DNA of 64,000 nt, from positions 62,690,480 to 62,754,479 of the forward strand of contig CM069443.1 in assembly GCA_035610835.1 (NCBI GenBank), read 5' to 3'. The notes under the pieces are model-generated. The model was not told where the DNA came from. It made no database searches and saw only the letters and a program-made list of their open reading frames with translations. The translations under genes and the position numbers were made by a program. The stretch's first letter is position 1. Each line of letters opens with the position of its first letter. Of this stretch, positions 22,133 to 33,652 are shown piece by piece. The DNA is from Ophiura sarsii. Taxonomy: Eukaryota > Echinodermata > Ophiuroidea > Amphilepidida > Ophiuridae.

Positions 22133-23957
22133 CCGGATTATAAACGCCAGACCAGCTTTTAACCATGTATCCTCAGATGATTCTGGATCTGAAAAAGCAG
22201 AGATGTCAAAGTCTGGCTTTAGCAGTAGATTTATGGCAGCTCAAAGTATACTTTGCCCTTGCCGAATGGGTAAGACACCTTATCGCAACTGGAAAGTGCA
22301 TGGGCTGCCAGCAGATTTGTACACTTAACTCCTTAACTTCAAGGAAGATGCATTGATGTCTATTGTCTGACCAGTGACCACTGACCACTATACATCTTCA
22401 TAGATATCTGTACAGGTGGCTTGTGGATCCAGCAGAAGAAAAAAAGAAGAACAATGATGTCTGTATCGTCTGCTAACACTTGGATGTGACTTTTCTCAGG
22501 AAGGAGTTCAAGAAGAATCTCGTTTCAAGCAGCCTGGTGCTATCATAGATGAAAGGAACCGACAGTTTGGAACCTGGTAGACTATATTTTAACGGAATAA
22601 ATCGTATTGGAAACTGGAAACCAATGCTTAGCACCAGGCTGCCGGAAACGAGTTTCGTTCAAGAAGATGACTTATTATCTGAACATCTGCTACCTGAGTT
22701 CTGTAGCATCCAACCTTTCATTTTGAGAACAGCCGAGGCTTTGTAACAGCAGGGTTATGATCAACAACAACATGATCAACAACAACAACATGATCCAGTG
22801 TGAGAACTCTGTATGATGGGAGGTTTATAATGCCCAACATCATATCGGAGCTCCACAGAATGTACATGTAGGGTTCGTTTCTACTCAATTAAACACTTTA
22901 AGACTTGTCAGCTAATAGTTGTTTCATATCGGAGCTCCACAGAATGTAGGGTTCGTTTCTACTCAATTAAACACCTTAAGACTTGTCAGCTACTTAGTTG
23001 TTTCTGCTTTATTGGATAGGCAAACGGTAGCCTAACATAGACTCCGACCTACGATGTTAGTAATATAAAATCATACTACTGAGTGATGCCAAACTCGGCA
23101 CTCTGATGAGTCCAGAGGCGGTGTTGTCTGTTTGAGAGGCTAGACGCAACTGAGCTCTAGACTTAGGCAGGCCCCTGACACTGTATTGTTCGAATCGCCG
23201 AAAGCATGGACGGTCATGAATATACAATGAATAATCATATCAATGAATATACGTCATTTGTGAAGTCGAAAATGAAAAGTACCAGACCATAGTGGACACG
23301 AACGGCCGTAATCTTTGAATCTCCGTTGATATCAATGTTATGTCGGAGTGTTTTACCTAATTTCATACTGACACGACCTGAGTGATAATCAAACGGTCCC
23401 CGAACGATGCCCTGGCGCTGTTGAAGTCAGAAATATCATCGTTCCCTACAGTCCGAGCGTTCTCACATCGAATTTCACCTAGAATATTCGTCACACGAAC
23501 CTATGTCCGCCATCGTCTGAATATCGAAAAGGCCCTCTGGAGAGTCAAGGGGACACCATTTTGTTTTCTACGCATGCGTCCGATCGCTTTGGATTTGTCA
23601 ACTAAAATTTTGGACAAATGCCTAATGAGTATGTGCTGCATGGCAAGTGACACAACTTCTTGTAATGCGCTAATCAACCGTAGATCTAACCACCGGGCTC
23701 TGGCCAGTTTGGGGTGGAAAAGCTCAATCAGGAAAAGTACACGGAAAAGTGGCAAAGTGGGTATATCCAGTGACAGTTGTATATAATATTTAATTTTGAC
23801 TAAAGCAGCCGACAATGCATTGATTGATGATAACATCCAGAAGTGGTTTGATGTGATAATAATGCCGCCGTGAGGATCGAGCCGTGTAGGGAGCACATCC
23901 CTTAGAGAGGAATTATTTTCAAGACGCCCTCGTTTGACTTGCGTGTTGCTTTACTTT
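22133..23957. other. Intronic sequence with an 80-bp tandem duplication
   Basis: A unit of about 80 bp is duplicated at 22,841-22,922 and 22,926-23,005 (CATATCGGAGCTCCACAGAA starts both). Overlapping open frames of about 130 codons on both strands at 23,382-23,896 have no recognisable domain; they may be debris of the element at 21,814. Confidence 0.45.
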
Positions 23958-24060
23958 AAAAAAAAAAGTGATTCTAAGCGGATTCGAACCAGCAGCAGCA
24001 CAGCAATATTTGCATTCATAGACAGCGCTCTTATCATGCTTATCGATTGAGCTACGGAGG
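23958..24060 (-). repeat. tRNA-like sequence with Pol III terminator
   Basis: On the minus strand: TAGCTCAATCGATAAG (box A-like), GGTTCGAATCC (box B), then ten T residues (A-run at 23958-23967). The acceptor arm does not pair, so this is a tRNA-derived sequence or SINE head, not a working tRNA. Confidence 0.6.
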
Positions 24061-24324
24061 GAACTGCCAGAGGAGCGCAAGATTATAATCTATAGGTATT
24101 ACATTCTCAAAATCGATTACTGGTGTCCAAGGGCGTCCCCAGACCCTTTTCATGGGGGGGTGTAAAGGTCATCAATTGCCGACAAAGCCATTTGTGCCGA
24201 CACTAAAAAGTTTGATAATGGTAATTGAAATGTTAACATAAAGCAGCATATAGCGCTGATTGAATAGTTCTGGGGGAGCCAGGGGGGGGGTGCAAAAATC
24301 CTCAAGCCATCTTGTTAATCTTAA

Positions 24325-24735
24325 AGGAGGTGTCCCGCAAGCATAAAAGTGTGCATTATATGTTAGAAATATAACTATCGAGCCCAACTTTTGTAATGAT
24401 ATAGAAGAAAACACCACACTTATGACAAAAACAAATAAAAACCGCAATCTCTCAACATGCCCTTTTTAAAATTCGCGGCGATCAAAAGTCCCAGTGTCGA
24501 TGATGTCATAGTTGTACAATACACATGCGCAAATTTGAGCACCGATACCCATGACGTCATCGACACCGGGACTTTCAATCGCCGCGAATTTTAAAAAGTG
24601 CATGTTGAGTGATGGCAGTTTTTATTCATTTTTGTGACTAGTACGGTGTTTTGTTCTATATAATTACGTAACTTCGGCTCGATAATTATGTTTCTAACAA
24701 ATAATGCTCAATGTTGTGCTTGCAGGACCATTCCT
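24325..24735. mobile_element. 411-bp palindromic MITE with TTAA flanks
   Basis: Near-palindrome whose ends read AGGAGGTGTCCCGCAAGCA and TGCTTGCAGGACCATTCCT, flanked by TTAA on both sides (24321-24324, 24736-24739). The centre includes TTAAAATTCGCGGCGAT inverted to ATCGCCGCGAATTTTAA. TTAA fits a piggyBac-type target, though a TA target is possible. Confidence 0.75.
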
Positions 24736-24949
24736 TTAAATATTGAAACGTTGAAACTAATACAAAGAGCGCAAAAATTGTGATTTTGAAAGGTACAGTA
24801 TGACGTTTAAATGTCCTCCACATAACATTTAGGACATAATTCTGTTATACCCTCCACACCCTACATTAGTAGCATGCGTCGTTCATGCACTGTGAATACC
24901 CCTGTGATGGGTATAACAGAATTACTCCACATTTAGAATATTTGTTGTG

Positions 24950-25560
24950 GTTTGAGGGCCATTTTAATGTTTAAACCTGCAGAAAATATGCGCGATGAGC
25001 GCGCAAAATTTTTCAGTTTTTGAACTAAAATGGTCATGGAAAACAGTCTTGTTAAAGCTTAAATAATGAAACATTGATACTAATACGCGCGAAGCGCGCA
25101 AAAATTGGCATTTCTAACACTTAAATGGTCAAGTATGACGTTTTTGACGGTTTGATATTGCATAGTTACATATACCGGTATATCAAGTCCAAATCCAAAT
25201 CGTATGGTTTGAGGGCCATTATAATATTAAAGCCTGTAGAAAATATGCGCGCAGAGCGCGCCCAATTTTTCAGTTTTTGAATTAAAATGGTCATTGAAAA
25301 CTGGTTGAAGCCTTCTGATACTATAAATTAAGCTTAAATATTGAAACATTGAAACTAATATGCGTGAAGCGCGCAAAACTTTGCATTTGTAACACTTAAA
25401 GGGTCCAGTATAACGTTTTTAACGTCCCACATATAATATTTGGTTTGGTTCGAGATCATCATAATGTTGATACCTGTAGAAAGAATGCGCGCGAAGTGCA
25501 CAAAGATGTTCATTTTTTAAACTAAAATGGTCATGGAATACTCGACATATAGACCTATAC
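24950..25560. repeat. Tandem array with GCGCG-AGCGCGC dyads
   Basis: About 2.5 units of roughly 240 bp. Each has GGTTTGAGGGCCAT, AAAATGGTCAT and GAAACATTGA blocks, and two short GC palindromes such as CGCGCGAAGCGCGC, followed by AAAATT. Similar GCGCGTAGCGCGC motifs recur at 25,675 and 25,788 inside the next MITE. Confidence 0.7.
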
Positions 25561-25573
25561 CATTACGTGAGAT

Positions 25574-25855
25574 AAGTGGCGTAACTAGACTTTTTTTTTC
25601 ATTGGGGGCAAGAAGGGGCCCTAACTTAAAATGAGGGGCTCCTAATGGGTGGGCTCCATTCCAGTGTCAAGAAATGCGCGCGTAGCGCGCGAAAATTTTC
25701 GACTTTACACCTACTTTTTGCACGATTGAGCTACATTTCGGCTCTACACAAGCTTGTACCATAGAATATTGCATTTTGGGAAGACATGCGCGCGTAGCGC
25801 GCGAATTTTTTTTTCATTTGGGGGGAAAGTGGGGGGCAAGGGTTCCAAGTGGGGG

Positions 25856-25900
<45 letters not shown>

Positions 25901-25917
25901 AGCTGGTTACGCCACTG
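25574..25917. mobile_element. 344-bp hAT-type MITE with C42 tract
   Basis: Ends AAGTGGCGTAACTAG and CTGGTTACGCCACTG, flanked by a perfect 8-bp duplication CGTGAGAT (25566-25573, 25918-25925). Nested in the larger hAT element. It contains an uninterrupted run of 42 C at 25859-25900. Confidence 0.88.
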
Positions 25918-26554
25918 CGTGAGATATCGATTGTGCCCCTGGTGCACACACAAATTCTGGTCTCGCGCAAATAACGACAGTTGTGCTTATTGTCTTAATT
26001 ATAATGATAATTTGCATTGTTCAAGTCGAAGTTAAGACAGAGTCTAAGCTCTTACATTGCATTGACACCTAATCGTTGGAGTTGGACTTACTTTTGCGAT
26101 AGACTGATAGTGGGCTTGCAGAGTCTACAATCAGTACAATGAGAGCAATTGGCCTACATCATCAAGTATAGGCGAATTATTTAATATCTCGTAACCTATG
26201 TGCCAACATGATTGGCCATTGGCGACATTATTGACTTGGGTTTGCATTGACAACGACAATGATAAAGGCCTAGTTAGTATAATTAAAGAGCAATGGTCCC
26301 ACACATTACCCGTTAGGCCTAGCCTATACTAATCCGACACAATTTTTTGCTAGGTGTCTTGACAATAAGCAAAACACTATTTGGGCCTATAGGCTGTTCA
26401 TGTGCGCCGACATAAAATCTCATACAAATGGGCTCGTTCACACAGTGCCTACAAATTTATATGCCTACATTGCCTTTGTTCATTTTTGATTTGTGTTAAC
26501 ATAACATATATGCCGACACAACATTATCATTTGCGCATACAATATCTGTTATAG

Positions 26555-26750
26555 GGCTTTCTCCCCTTCTTTCCCTTTTCCTTTCTTTCTTTCCTCTTTC
26601 CTTTCTTCCTTTCTTCTTTCTTTCCTCTACCCTTTTCCTTTCTTTCTTTCTTCCCTTCTTTTTTTTCTCCCTTCTTTCTTTTTTCTTTCCCTTTTCCTTT
26701 CTCTTCGCTTTCTTTCTTTCTCCCTTTTCTTCCTCCTTCCTTTTTTTGCC
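26555..26750. repeat. Polypyrimidine (CTTT)n tract
   Basis: About 190 bp of C and T on the plus strand. The Lys/Glu/Arg-rich minus-strand open frames here are artefacts of this composition. Confidence 0.9.
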
Positions 26751-26840
26751 CACAGCGCCATTATTTTGCCGACAGATTTGATGAATGGGGGGGTGTGACA
26801 CCCCCCACACCCCCCCTCTGGGGACGCCCTTGCTGGTGTC

Positions 26841-28964
26841 ACTATAATAGACGATTTAGTTAACCGATTTTAACGATCTATACATAAAATTGCTGAGAAA
26901 TCGACGAAGCTCAACGCATGGTAATACATGAAAATTAAATCTGATGAAGACAAATTAGGAAAGTTTAAGCAGCTGCTGTATTTCTTCTGATGAGCAATTC
27001 TCCACGAAAATGTTTAGCGTTGAAGTTCAGTATTTTCTTCATCCAATGCGTCAATGATCTAAGATCTATCATTGGTGAATTCTCTAATTTAATGTCACCT
27101 TTCATTGTTTCAACACTGTAGCGACCTATGTTTATACATGTAGGCCTGTGGTCGTATATATTGTCAATCCATGAATAACGCCACCAGGCCAACACAGCTG
27201 AAGTTGTTTGTGATAAAAAAAAATCAACAGAGGGCGGTTGCTATTATGTCCCAAATTTCAAATTTCTAAGGGATGTGGGAGGGGCCACGCCGAACTATCG
27301 AGAGTGACCAATAACGCCGCAATGCGGACCACTGGCGCGCGGCGGGCCGGGCACATCCAACATGCGCGAATCAGTGGCGTAGCCAGCTTTAATGATTGGA
27401 AGCGTAGCAGCATAAAGTATTATGAGAAAATGTGTACATATCTCCTAAGATTCTGGAGATTCGGAGTCTACCATCGGACCGGGCTTTCAGTTGACCTACG
27501 CATAGGAGCATCGTCGAAGCGAGAATGTCCCCTGTAACCTTTTTCAAGATCTTTGGCACTGAAATTAAAATTTTGGTTCATTATAGAGGGAATCCACTTT
27601 ACTCATACGTGCCCGTAATCACCCTTCAAAGGTACAAGACTTGATCGCGTCTATCAATAGTTGTCTGATTGCCTTTCCACATATATTTCGACATGAATAT
27701 TGCGTCTCCCAATTCGTTTATTAAAGCTAGCTAAATTTGGTACAAGAACTAACTTTCTTGAAATGAAGTTGTACCAACGATTTTCTAGAAATTCATCGGT
27801 TGTACAGATTAAAAAAAAAAAGGTAATCATGGTAGATTTGACATTGGTAACGGTCTCATTTCTCATGTTGTACGATTGGCTATGGCCTGTTTTGGAAATG
27901 TGTTTGCTTTGTGTATCCAAATAGCTTACAGTTGTATATTAGCCTAGCTATAACAAGCTATAAAAATGACATCTCTGAATGTATTTTAAACAAAGTGTGC
28001 AAAGGAGAAATGGTTGGGCACACTGGTAAAATGGTTTTACAACAAGTGTTGCTATCATTATCAAAGTGAACTCAACTTCAATCACTTATTTATCGAGCAA
28101 TAATATATTGTTTACGCATTTTAATTTGTTTAGATTATAGAGTTAAATAAATCCAGAGATAAATGATAGATAGAAAAATAGATTAAAAAAAGAATAGAAA
28201 AAACCTATAAAAGCATTGGCGGCCTTTATAAATTATAAAAATTGACATAAAAATGATGTTACATACATCCACAATCAAGTTTAAAAATGTTTTTAAAAAA
28301 AATAAAAAAATAGAAAACAACAACGATTACACGGAGATTCGAACACGTGATTGCCGATTGCAAACGATATGGCCAACGTATGCACGCCAAAGAGATCGAT
28401 GAGTGTAATTGTGTCAGTTTTATTATTTAACCATTGATTCTTTTATTTATAACGAACGGATTTTTATCGTGCCATTTTTGACATTTTAAACCATATTTAT
28501 ATGTTACTCTCGCACAAAATGTGTTTGTAATGTGATTATACTCCTTATTTTGGAAAGAATGGTAAAAACGTTGACATTTCGAACACAATAAATGTTCCAT
28601 CTTGTACATGTATACTGTTTATACGGTCGCTCGACTGAACGTTGTGTGACATGTTGAATTGCATTATTCATGTTATGATCTGTTTATGTATGCTTTTGTT
28701 GTTATACTTCTCAATCGCTCATCGCCAACTCTGTACACGAAGCTTCATGCGCTGTCCCAACGCTGTCGTTAGAGAACAATAGAAAAGTCCCCTCGACTCT
28801 CCGAGGCGACCTTTGACTGGGTTCACGGGGTTAATCATATTAATGAGCAAATATGCAAATGAGCTAAGTGTCCCCTCCTATTATATATTCTCCTTGACTT
28901 AGGGTTTAGGCATCACAACAGCTAGTATGGGAGGGGCTAAGGTATGACCATTGATCATGTGATC
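26841..28964. other. Intronic sequence, nothing coding recognised
   Basis: Contains a single hAT-type end, CAGTGGCGTAGCCAGC, at 27,370 without a visible partner, and a tRNA-like sequence at 28,325-28,400. No gene supported. Confidence 0.4.
28325..28400 (-). repeat. tRNA-like sequence
   Basis: Minus strand: TTGGCGTGCATACGTTGGCC, then TGTTCGAATCTCC (box B), then T-rich sequence within 25 bp. The D-arm region is irregular. Same general plan as the other tRNA-like sequences in the window. Confidence 0.4.
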
Positions 28965-29120
28965 AAGTCACTGACTACTGGGTTTGACTTCCGGTATGCC
29001 GTAGAAGCAAGACCAGCGGGCGACAGCGCTGAAGAAAAATTATGTTTTTTGCCTGAAATATAATTTATTTTAAACTATCATTTGCTGTATCCACTAAGAT
29101 GAACTGTAAGTCGATGTAGT

Positions 29121-29957
29121 ATGCCAAGAAATAAACACAGGAAAGTCGGAAAGAAATTTAAACGACAAGGAAGTGACGAGCCTGACGACGAGACTGCCGA
29201 ATTTGGTAATCCAGCCGAATTCGGAAACCTCGACACGGAGATGGCTACTGCACAGCAGGTTGCGGACATATTCAAAAGACTTGACAAATTAGACATATTG
29301 GATACAATTAATAAACGTCTAATCGACATGGAAAAAGAGCTTACGTCTGTAAAAGTTAAGGTTGGAGATCTAGAAAAAGCAAATAACTTTTCTAGTGCTC
29401 AAATAGAGACCCTGGAACAAAAGAAAGCCGATAAAACTGCACTTGAAAAACTTGAAGCTCAGGTAGAGGATCTCGCAAATAGATCTAGGAGAAACAATCT
29501 TGTTTTTCTAAATGTGCCAGAGAATAAGGAGGCTGAACATAATGGAAACTGTTCTGAGCTCATTAAAACCATAGTTGCCGAAAACCTTAAAATCAATGCT
29601 GACGGTTTTATTTTAGACCGTGTGCACAGAACACCAACACAAATGCCGAATGTTCCCAGAGAAAAGCCAAGGCCTATACACGTAGCGTTTCATTACTACA
29701 GTGACCGGCAATCTGTTCTCCGGGCTGCAAAGAACCTAAAGACTAATCCCTATCCAGCAGCAGATGCAAGGTTCAAGTTAGTCATCATAGAGGATGTAAC
29801 ACCTAAACTTCAAGCTGAAAGGGCTAAACTCTGGAAGCATCGAAAGACACTCCTGCGAGAAAATCCAGGAAGAAGAGTGTACATCAACTATCCTGCAAGT
29901 ATGAAGATCATCGAGCCGGGTGGAGCAGTGTGGCGTATGGGAGAGAAAGACTTGTAA
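29121..29957 (+). CDS. ORF1: LINE ORF1 protein (L1-type, RNA-binding)
   Basis: 278 residues. Basic N terminus (PRNKHRKVGKKFKRQGS), a predicted coiled coil at about residues 50-120 (heptad-like IFKRLDKLDILDTINKRLID), then a region starting RRNNLVFLNVPE and continuing through LDRVHRTP and RPIHVAFHYYSDR. This is the order of L1 ORF1p (trimerising coiled coil, RRM, C-terminal domain). It is expected to form the ribonucleoprotein with the element's RNA. The last 41 bp, including the stop, are repeated at once downstream (about 29,961-30,001). Confidence 0.88.
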   Translation: MPRNKHRKVGKKFKRQGSDEPDDETAEFGNPAEFGNLDTEMATAQQVADIFKRLDKLDILDTINKRLIDMEKELTSVKVKVGDLEKANNFSSAQIETLEQKKADKTALEKLEAQVEDLANRSRRNNLVFLNVPENKEAEHNGNCSELIKTIVAENLKINADGFILDRVHRTPTQMPNVPREKPRPIHVAFHYYSDRQSVLRAAKNLKTNPYPAADARFKLVIIEDVTPKLQAERAKLWKHRKTLLRENPGRRVYINYPASMKIIEPGGAVWRMGEKDL

Positions 29958-30262
29958 ACAAGTGGAGCAGTATGGCGTATGGAAGAGAAAGACTTGTAAA
30001 CAATAAACTTTAACTTTATTATGTTATTGCTTCAGATTCAGCGCTGTCGGAAGCTGTTGAAGAATACGGTTTGAAAAGAAAACAAATCGTATCGCAGGTA
30101 TTTTTTTGCCATCTTCAAGCCTGCACCCTATTTATTTAGGTTATATTGTTGTGTGTTTATTTTTTGACAATGTTGTTTAAATGTGTCTGTTTGCCAGTAA
30201 ATTCTAGTGCAAATTGTTTAAGAAAATACTTTGGTCATGGAAAATTAGGCCTCCCCCCCCAG

Positions 30263-33200
30263 ATGGATGATGTAAAGATATGCTCGTTGAATGTGAAAGG
30301 TTTACGAGATGGCAAAAAACGTACTGCTGTTTTTACATGGTTGAAGAAAAAAAACTTCACCGTATACTTTTTACAAGAAACGCATAGTATACAATCTGAC
30401 TGTCGGAATTGGAATAGTGATTGGGGTTCCACCGGTGTATGGAGCCATGGAACTTCACAAAGCAGAGGCTCTGCTATCTTGTTCAACAAGAACTGTGACT
30501 ATAAATTATTAAAATGTGTGTGCGACACAGAGGGACGTTATGTGATCATTGATTTTAAAATATCTGATGTTATTTACACAATTGCTAATATTTATGGACC
30601 AAATAAGGACTGTCCTGATTTTTATAAGAAGGTTGACGATGAGCTTGATAATTTTCATTGTGTTAATATTGTTTATGGTGGAGACTTAAATTGTGTGTTA
30701 AACTTATCTTTGGATAAAAAGGGTGGCCGTAGTCATACCAATTTCAAATCACAAAAGGAGATTTTTAATTTAATGGCAAAAAGAGATCTTGTTGACATTT
30801 GGCGGTATAATAATCCAGGTAAATTTCAGTATACATGGAAGTCGAATGACAAACCACCAATCATGTGTAGGTTGGATTATTTACTCATAAGTAATGGTTT
30901 AAAGGGAAATGTTACTAATGTTGATATTAAACATGGTTTAAAATCAGATCATTCACTGGTACAATTAATGTTGTGCAGTAAACAGAATAAGCATGGTAAA
31001 GGAATGTGGAAATTTAATGTTTCACTTTTGGATGACATGGAGTTTACTGATTTGATTCATAAAACTATTGACAATGTTAAAATTGATAATATTAATGCAC
31101 GTCCGGACATGTTATGGGAAACAATGAAATGTGTTATAAGAGGTGATACAATTAATTATGCCAGCCGGAAACGTAAACAGGCTAAAAGAACTGAAGAGTG
31201 TCTGGAACAAGACATAAATAATCTTGAGATTAAATATGCTGAAAATCCTAGTGAGCCGATTTTAAGGGAAATTGAAATCAAGAAGCACAATTTGGATTCA
31301 ATTTATGATGAAAAAGTTAAAGGTGCAAGAATCAGATCCAAGGCAGATTGTACTGAATTTGGTGAGAAGAGTTCAAAATACTTTTTCAATCTCGAAAGGT
31401 ACCGTGTTAATAATAAGTCAATTACAAAGTTGATTGATGATGAAGGTAATGAGGTTACAGGTACAGAAAATATTCTGAATGAAGAGGTCAAATTCTACTC
31501 TACTTTGTATACTTCTCAATATAATACTGATCTAAATGCTCAGGAAGGTTTAACACAGCTTGGTCTATCACTGGAAGATATTCCTAAAGTGACTGAGAAC
31601 AATAAAGATGAATGTGAAGGTATCCTAAATATGCAGGAATGCACTGATGTCGTCAAAGAGATGAAACATGGTAAAAGTCCGGGGTCTGATGGATATCCAA
31701 TTGAGTTCTATAAATTTTTTTGGGATGTCATTGGACAAGTGGTTGTTGATTGTTTTAATTACTGTTTTGAGAAGGGTTGCATGACGGACGAGCAATGTAC
31801 AGGGGTAATTACTCTTATTCCAAAAGAAGGGAAGGATAATAAATTCTTGAAAAATTGGAGACCCATCAGCCTGCTTAATGTAGATTATAAAGTTGTATCT
31901 AAAGCTATTGCAAATCGTTTCAAAAAAGTTCTCAATTCAGTTATTTCACCCGATCAAACTGGTTTTTTGTCAAATCGATATATTGGTGAAAATGTAAGGT
32001 TAATACTTGACATTATTGAGTATGTAGATAACGAGAGTCTTCCTGGGTTACTTCTGTTCTTGGATTTTGAAAAAGCGTATGATAAACTTGAGTGGAATTT
32101 TGTACAAAACTGTTTGGGTATGTTCGGATTTGGAAGTAACGCAAAAAAATGGGTCACTCTTTTTTACACCAACATCAGAAGTTGTGTTACAAACATGGGC
32201 TTTGTCTCAAACTATTTTGATTTATCACGGGGTCTTCGTCAAGGATGCCCCTTAAGTTGTTACATTTTCATAATTTGCGCGGAGGTCTTGGCCATTGCAG
32301 TCCGTAAAAATAAGTGCATTAAAGGTATTAATATTAAGGGAAATGAGTCTGTTAAGTTAACACAATATGCAGATGATACCACTCTTATCTTGGATGGCTC
32401 AAAGGATTCCCTCGTGCAATCCCTTAAGGTTCTTAAATCTTTCAGCAAAATATCTGGTTTAAGTGTAAATTATTCTAAATCATCTGTATTAAAGATAGGT
32501 TCTTTAAAGAATGATGAGACCATTTTACATCCAGATGCTAATCTAATCTGGTCTAAGGGCCCTGTCAAATTCTTGGGGGTAAATATTTCTCTGAATAAAA
32601 AACTTCTTTTTGAATTAAATTATGAGGTCCAGTTTCAGAAATTAAGCAAAATCTTAAACATTTGGTTACAAAGGGGTCTTACCCCCATTGGAAGAGTGTT
32701 AGTTATTAAATCATTAGCTATTTCTCAGCTCACATATTTATTATCTGTTCTACCAAATCCTCCTGATTCGTTTTTGAAAAAAATTGAAAAGGTGTTTTTC
32801 AAATTTATTTGGAATGGTAAACAAGACAAAATAAACAGGGACACCATGTACAATAAAGTTGACGAAGGTGGTTTGAACATGACTAACATCTATGATTATA
32901 AAGATGCTATTAAAATATCATGGGTTAAAAGGTTTGTTGACCCTAATAATGAGGGCAAGTGGAAGATTTTGTTTGATAATGAAATCAAGAAAATTGGTGG
33001 TGATTGGATTTGGCAATGTGAGCCAGCTAACGTGTGTGATTTAAATGTAAATAAAATTAGCAACAGTTTTTTGAAAGATATTTTGAAAGGATGGTTGAAG
33101 TTACGAAAAAAGTATGAGATTGTTGATAAAATTATATGGTATAATTCCAAAATTAAGATTGGTAAAAAAACAGTCTATTATAGTAGCTGGAGTAACAGTA

Positions 33201-33652
33201 ATATTAATTTTGTATCAGATTTAATTGAATCCGATCATTTGATGAGTTTCATGGAATTCAAGGAGAAGTACCATGCTGTGAAAACTAATTTTGTTGAATA
33301 TTTTGGAATTGTTCAATGTATCAAAAAGAATTTAAAGGAGTCATGTTCTAAGTTATTTACTTTGACTGGTAATTATGAAAGGAAGGAACAGCTGATGACG
33401 GATATTTTATTAACAAAAAGAGTCTGTAAATTTGCCTATGAAAAGATGAGGAAGCATGTAATACCAAATGCGAAGCAGTACTGGGAAGGCAAGGCTCAAT
33501 TTGATATTGATTTGTCACAGCCAATTAATGACTGGAAGGAAGTGTACTCATTAGCTTTTAAATGCTGTATGGACTCATATACAAGATATTTCCAGTTTCG
33601 TTATATTCATAATATTCTACCAACAAACTATTTCTTGTTCAGAATTGGTTGA
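30263..33652 (+). CDS. ORF2: LINE ORF2: APE endonuclease and reverse transcriptase, premature TGA
   Basis: The frame is open from 30146, but the ATG at 30263 starts directly before the endonuclease (CSLNVKGLRDG), so it is preferred. Endonuclease motifs follow: LQETH, YGPN, GGDLN, RLDYLL, SDHSLV. RT motifs: GKSPGSDGYP, NWRPISLLNVDYKVVSKAIA, LDFEKAYD, RGLRQGCPLS, QYADDT (catalytic YADD) and KFLGVNI. The frame ends at a TGA (33650-33652) right after LFRIG and then stays open in the same frame to 34033. Expected role: nick target DNA and prime reverse transcription on it. The TGA would remove the C-terminal zinc knuckle. Confidence 0.93.
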   Translation: MDDVKICSLNVKGLRDGKKRTAVFTWLKKKNFTVYFLQETHSIQSDCRNWNSDWGSTGVWSHGTSQSRGSAILFNKNCDYKLLKCVCDTEGRYVIIDFKISDVIYTIANIYGPNKDCPDFYKKVDDELDNFHCVNIVYGGDLNCVLNLSLDKKGGRSHTNFKSQKEIFNLMAKRDLVDIWRYNNPGKFQYTWKSNDKPPIMCRLDYLLISNGLKGNVTNVDIKHGLKSDHSLVQLMLCSKQNKHGKGMWKFNVSLLDDMEFTDLIHKTIDNVKIDNINARPDMLWETMKCVIRGDTINYASRKRKQAKRTEECLEQDINNLEIKYAENPSEPILREIEIKKHNLDSIYDEKVKGARIRSKADCTEFGEKSSKYFFNLERYRVNNKSITKLIDDEGNEVTGTENILNEEVKFYSTLYTSQYNTDLNAQEGLTQLGLSLEDIPKVTENNKDECEGILNMQECTDVVKEMKHGKSPGSDGYPIEFYKFFWDVIGQVVVDCFNYCFEKGCMTDEQCTGVITLIPKEGKDNKFLKNWRPISLLNVDYKVVSKAIANRFKKVLNSVISPDQTGFLSNRYIGENVRLILDIIEYVDNESLPGLLLFLDFEKAYDKLEWNFVQNCLGMFGFGSNAKKWVTLFYTNIRSCVTNMGFVSNYFDLSRGLRQGCPLSCYIFIICAEVLAIAVRKNKCIKGINIKGNESVKLTQYADDTTLILDGSKDSLVQSLKVLKSFSKISGLSVNYSKSSVLKIGSLKNDETILHPDANLIWSKGPVKFLGVNISLNKKLLFELNYEVQFQKLSKILNIWLQRGLTPIGRVLVIKSLAISQLTYLLSVLPNPPDSFLKKIEKVFFKFIWNGKQDKINRDTMYNKVDEGGLNMTNIYDYKDAIKISWVKRFVDPNNEGKWKILFDNEIKKIGGDWIWQCEPANVCDLNVNKISNSFLKDILKGWLKLRKKYEIVDKIIWYNSKIKIGKKTVYYSSWSNSNINFVSDLIESDHLMSFMEFKEKYHAVKTNFVEYFGIVQCIKKNLKESCSKLFTLTGNYERKEQLMTDILLTKRVCKFAYEKMRKHVIPNAKQYWEGKAQFDIDLSQPINDWKEVYSLAFKCCMDSYTRYFQFRYIHNILPTNYFLFRIG

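Larger units (their letters stand above)
24128..26832. mobile_element. 2.7-kb hAT-type element, non-autonomous
   Basis: TIRs CAAGGGCGTCCCCAGA and TCTGGGGACGCCCTTG, with a perfect 8-bp target duplication CTGGTGTC at 24120-24127 and 26833-26840. This is the hAT hallmark. No transposase frame survives. It contains a TTAA-flanked MITE, a GCGC-motif tandem array, a second hAT-type MITE and a polypyrimidine tract. Confidence 0.88.

Noticed and set aside
23100..23140. CTGATGAGTCC resembling the hammerhead ribozyme core
   Set aside because: No matching GGAC-GAAAC strand follows within range, so the catalytic core is incomplete.
23382..23896. Overlapping frames of 131 and 134 codons on opposite strands
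   Set aside because: Neither has a recognisable domain; at most debris of the element near 21.8-22.1 kb.
25731..26035. Frames with poly-Gly or poly-Pro runs
   Set aside because: Produced by the C42 homopolymer inside a MITE.
26496..26842. Lys/Glu/Arg-rich frames of 71-104 codons
   Set aside because: Direct translation of a CTTT polypyrimidine tract.
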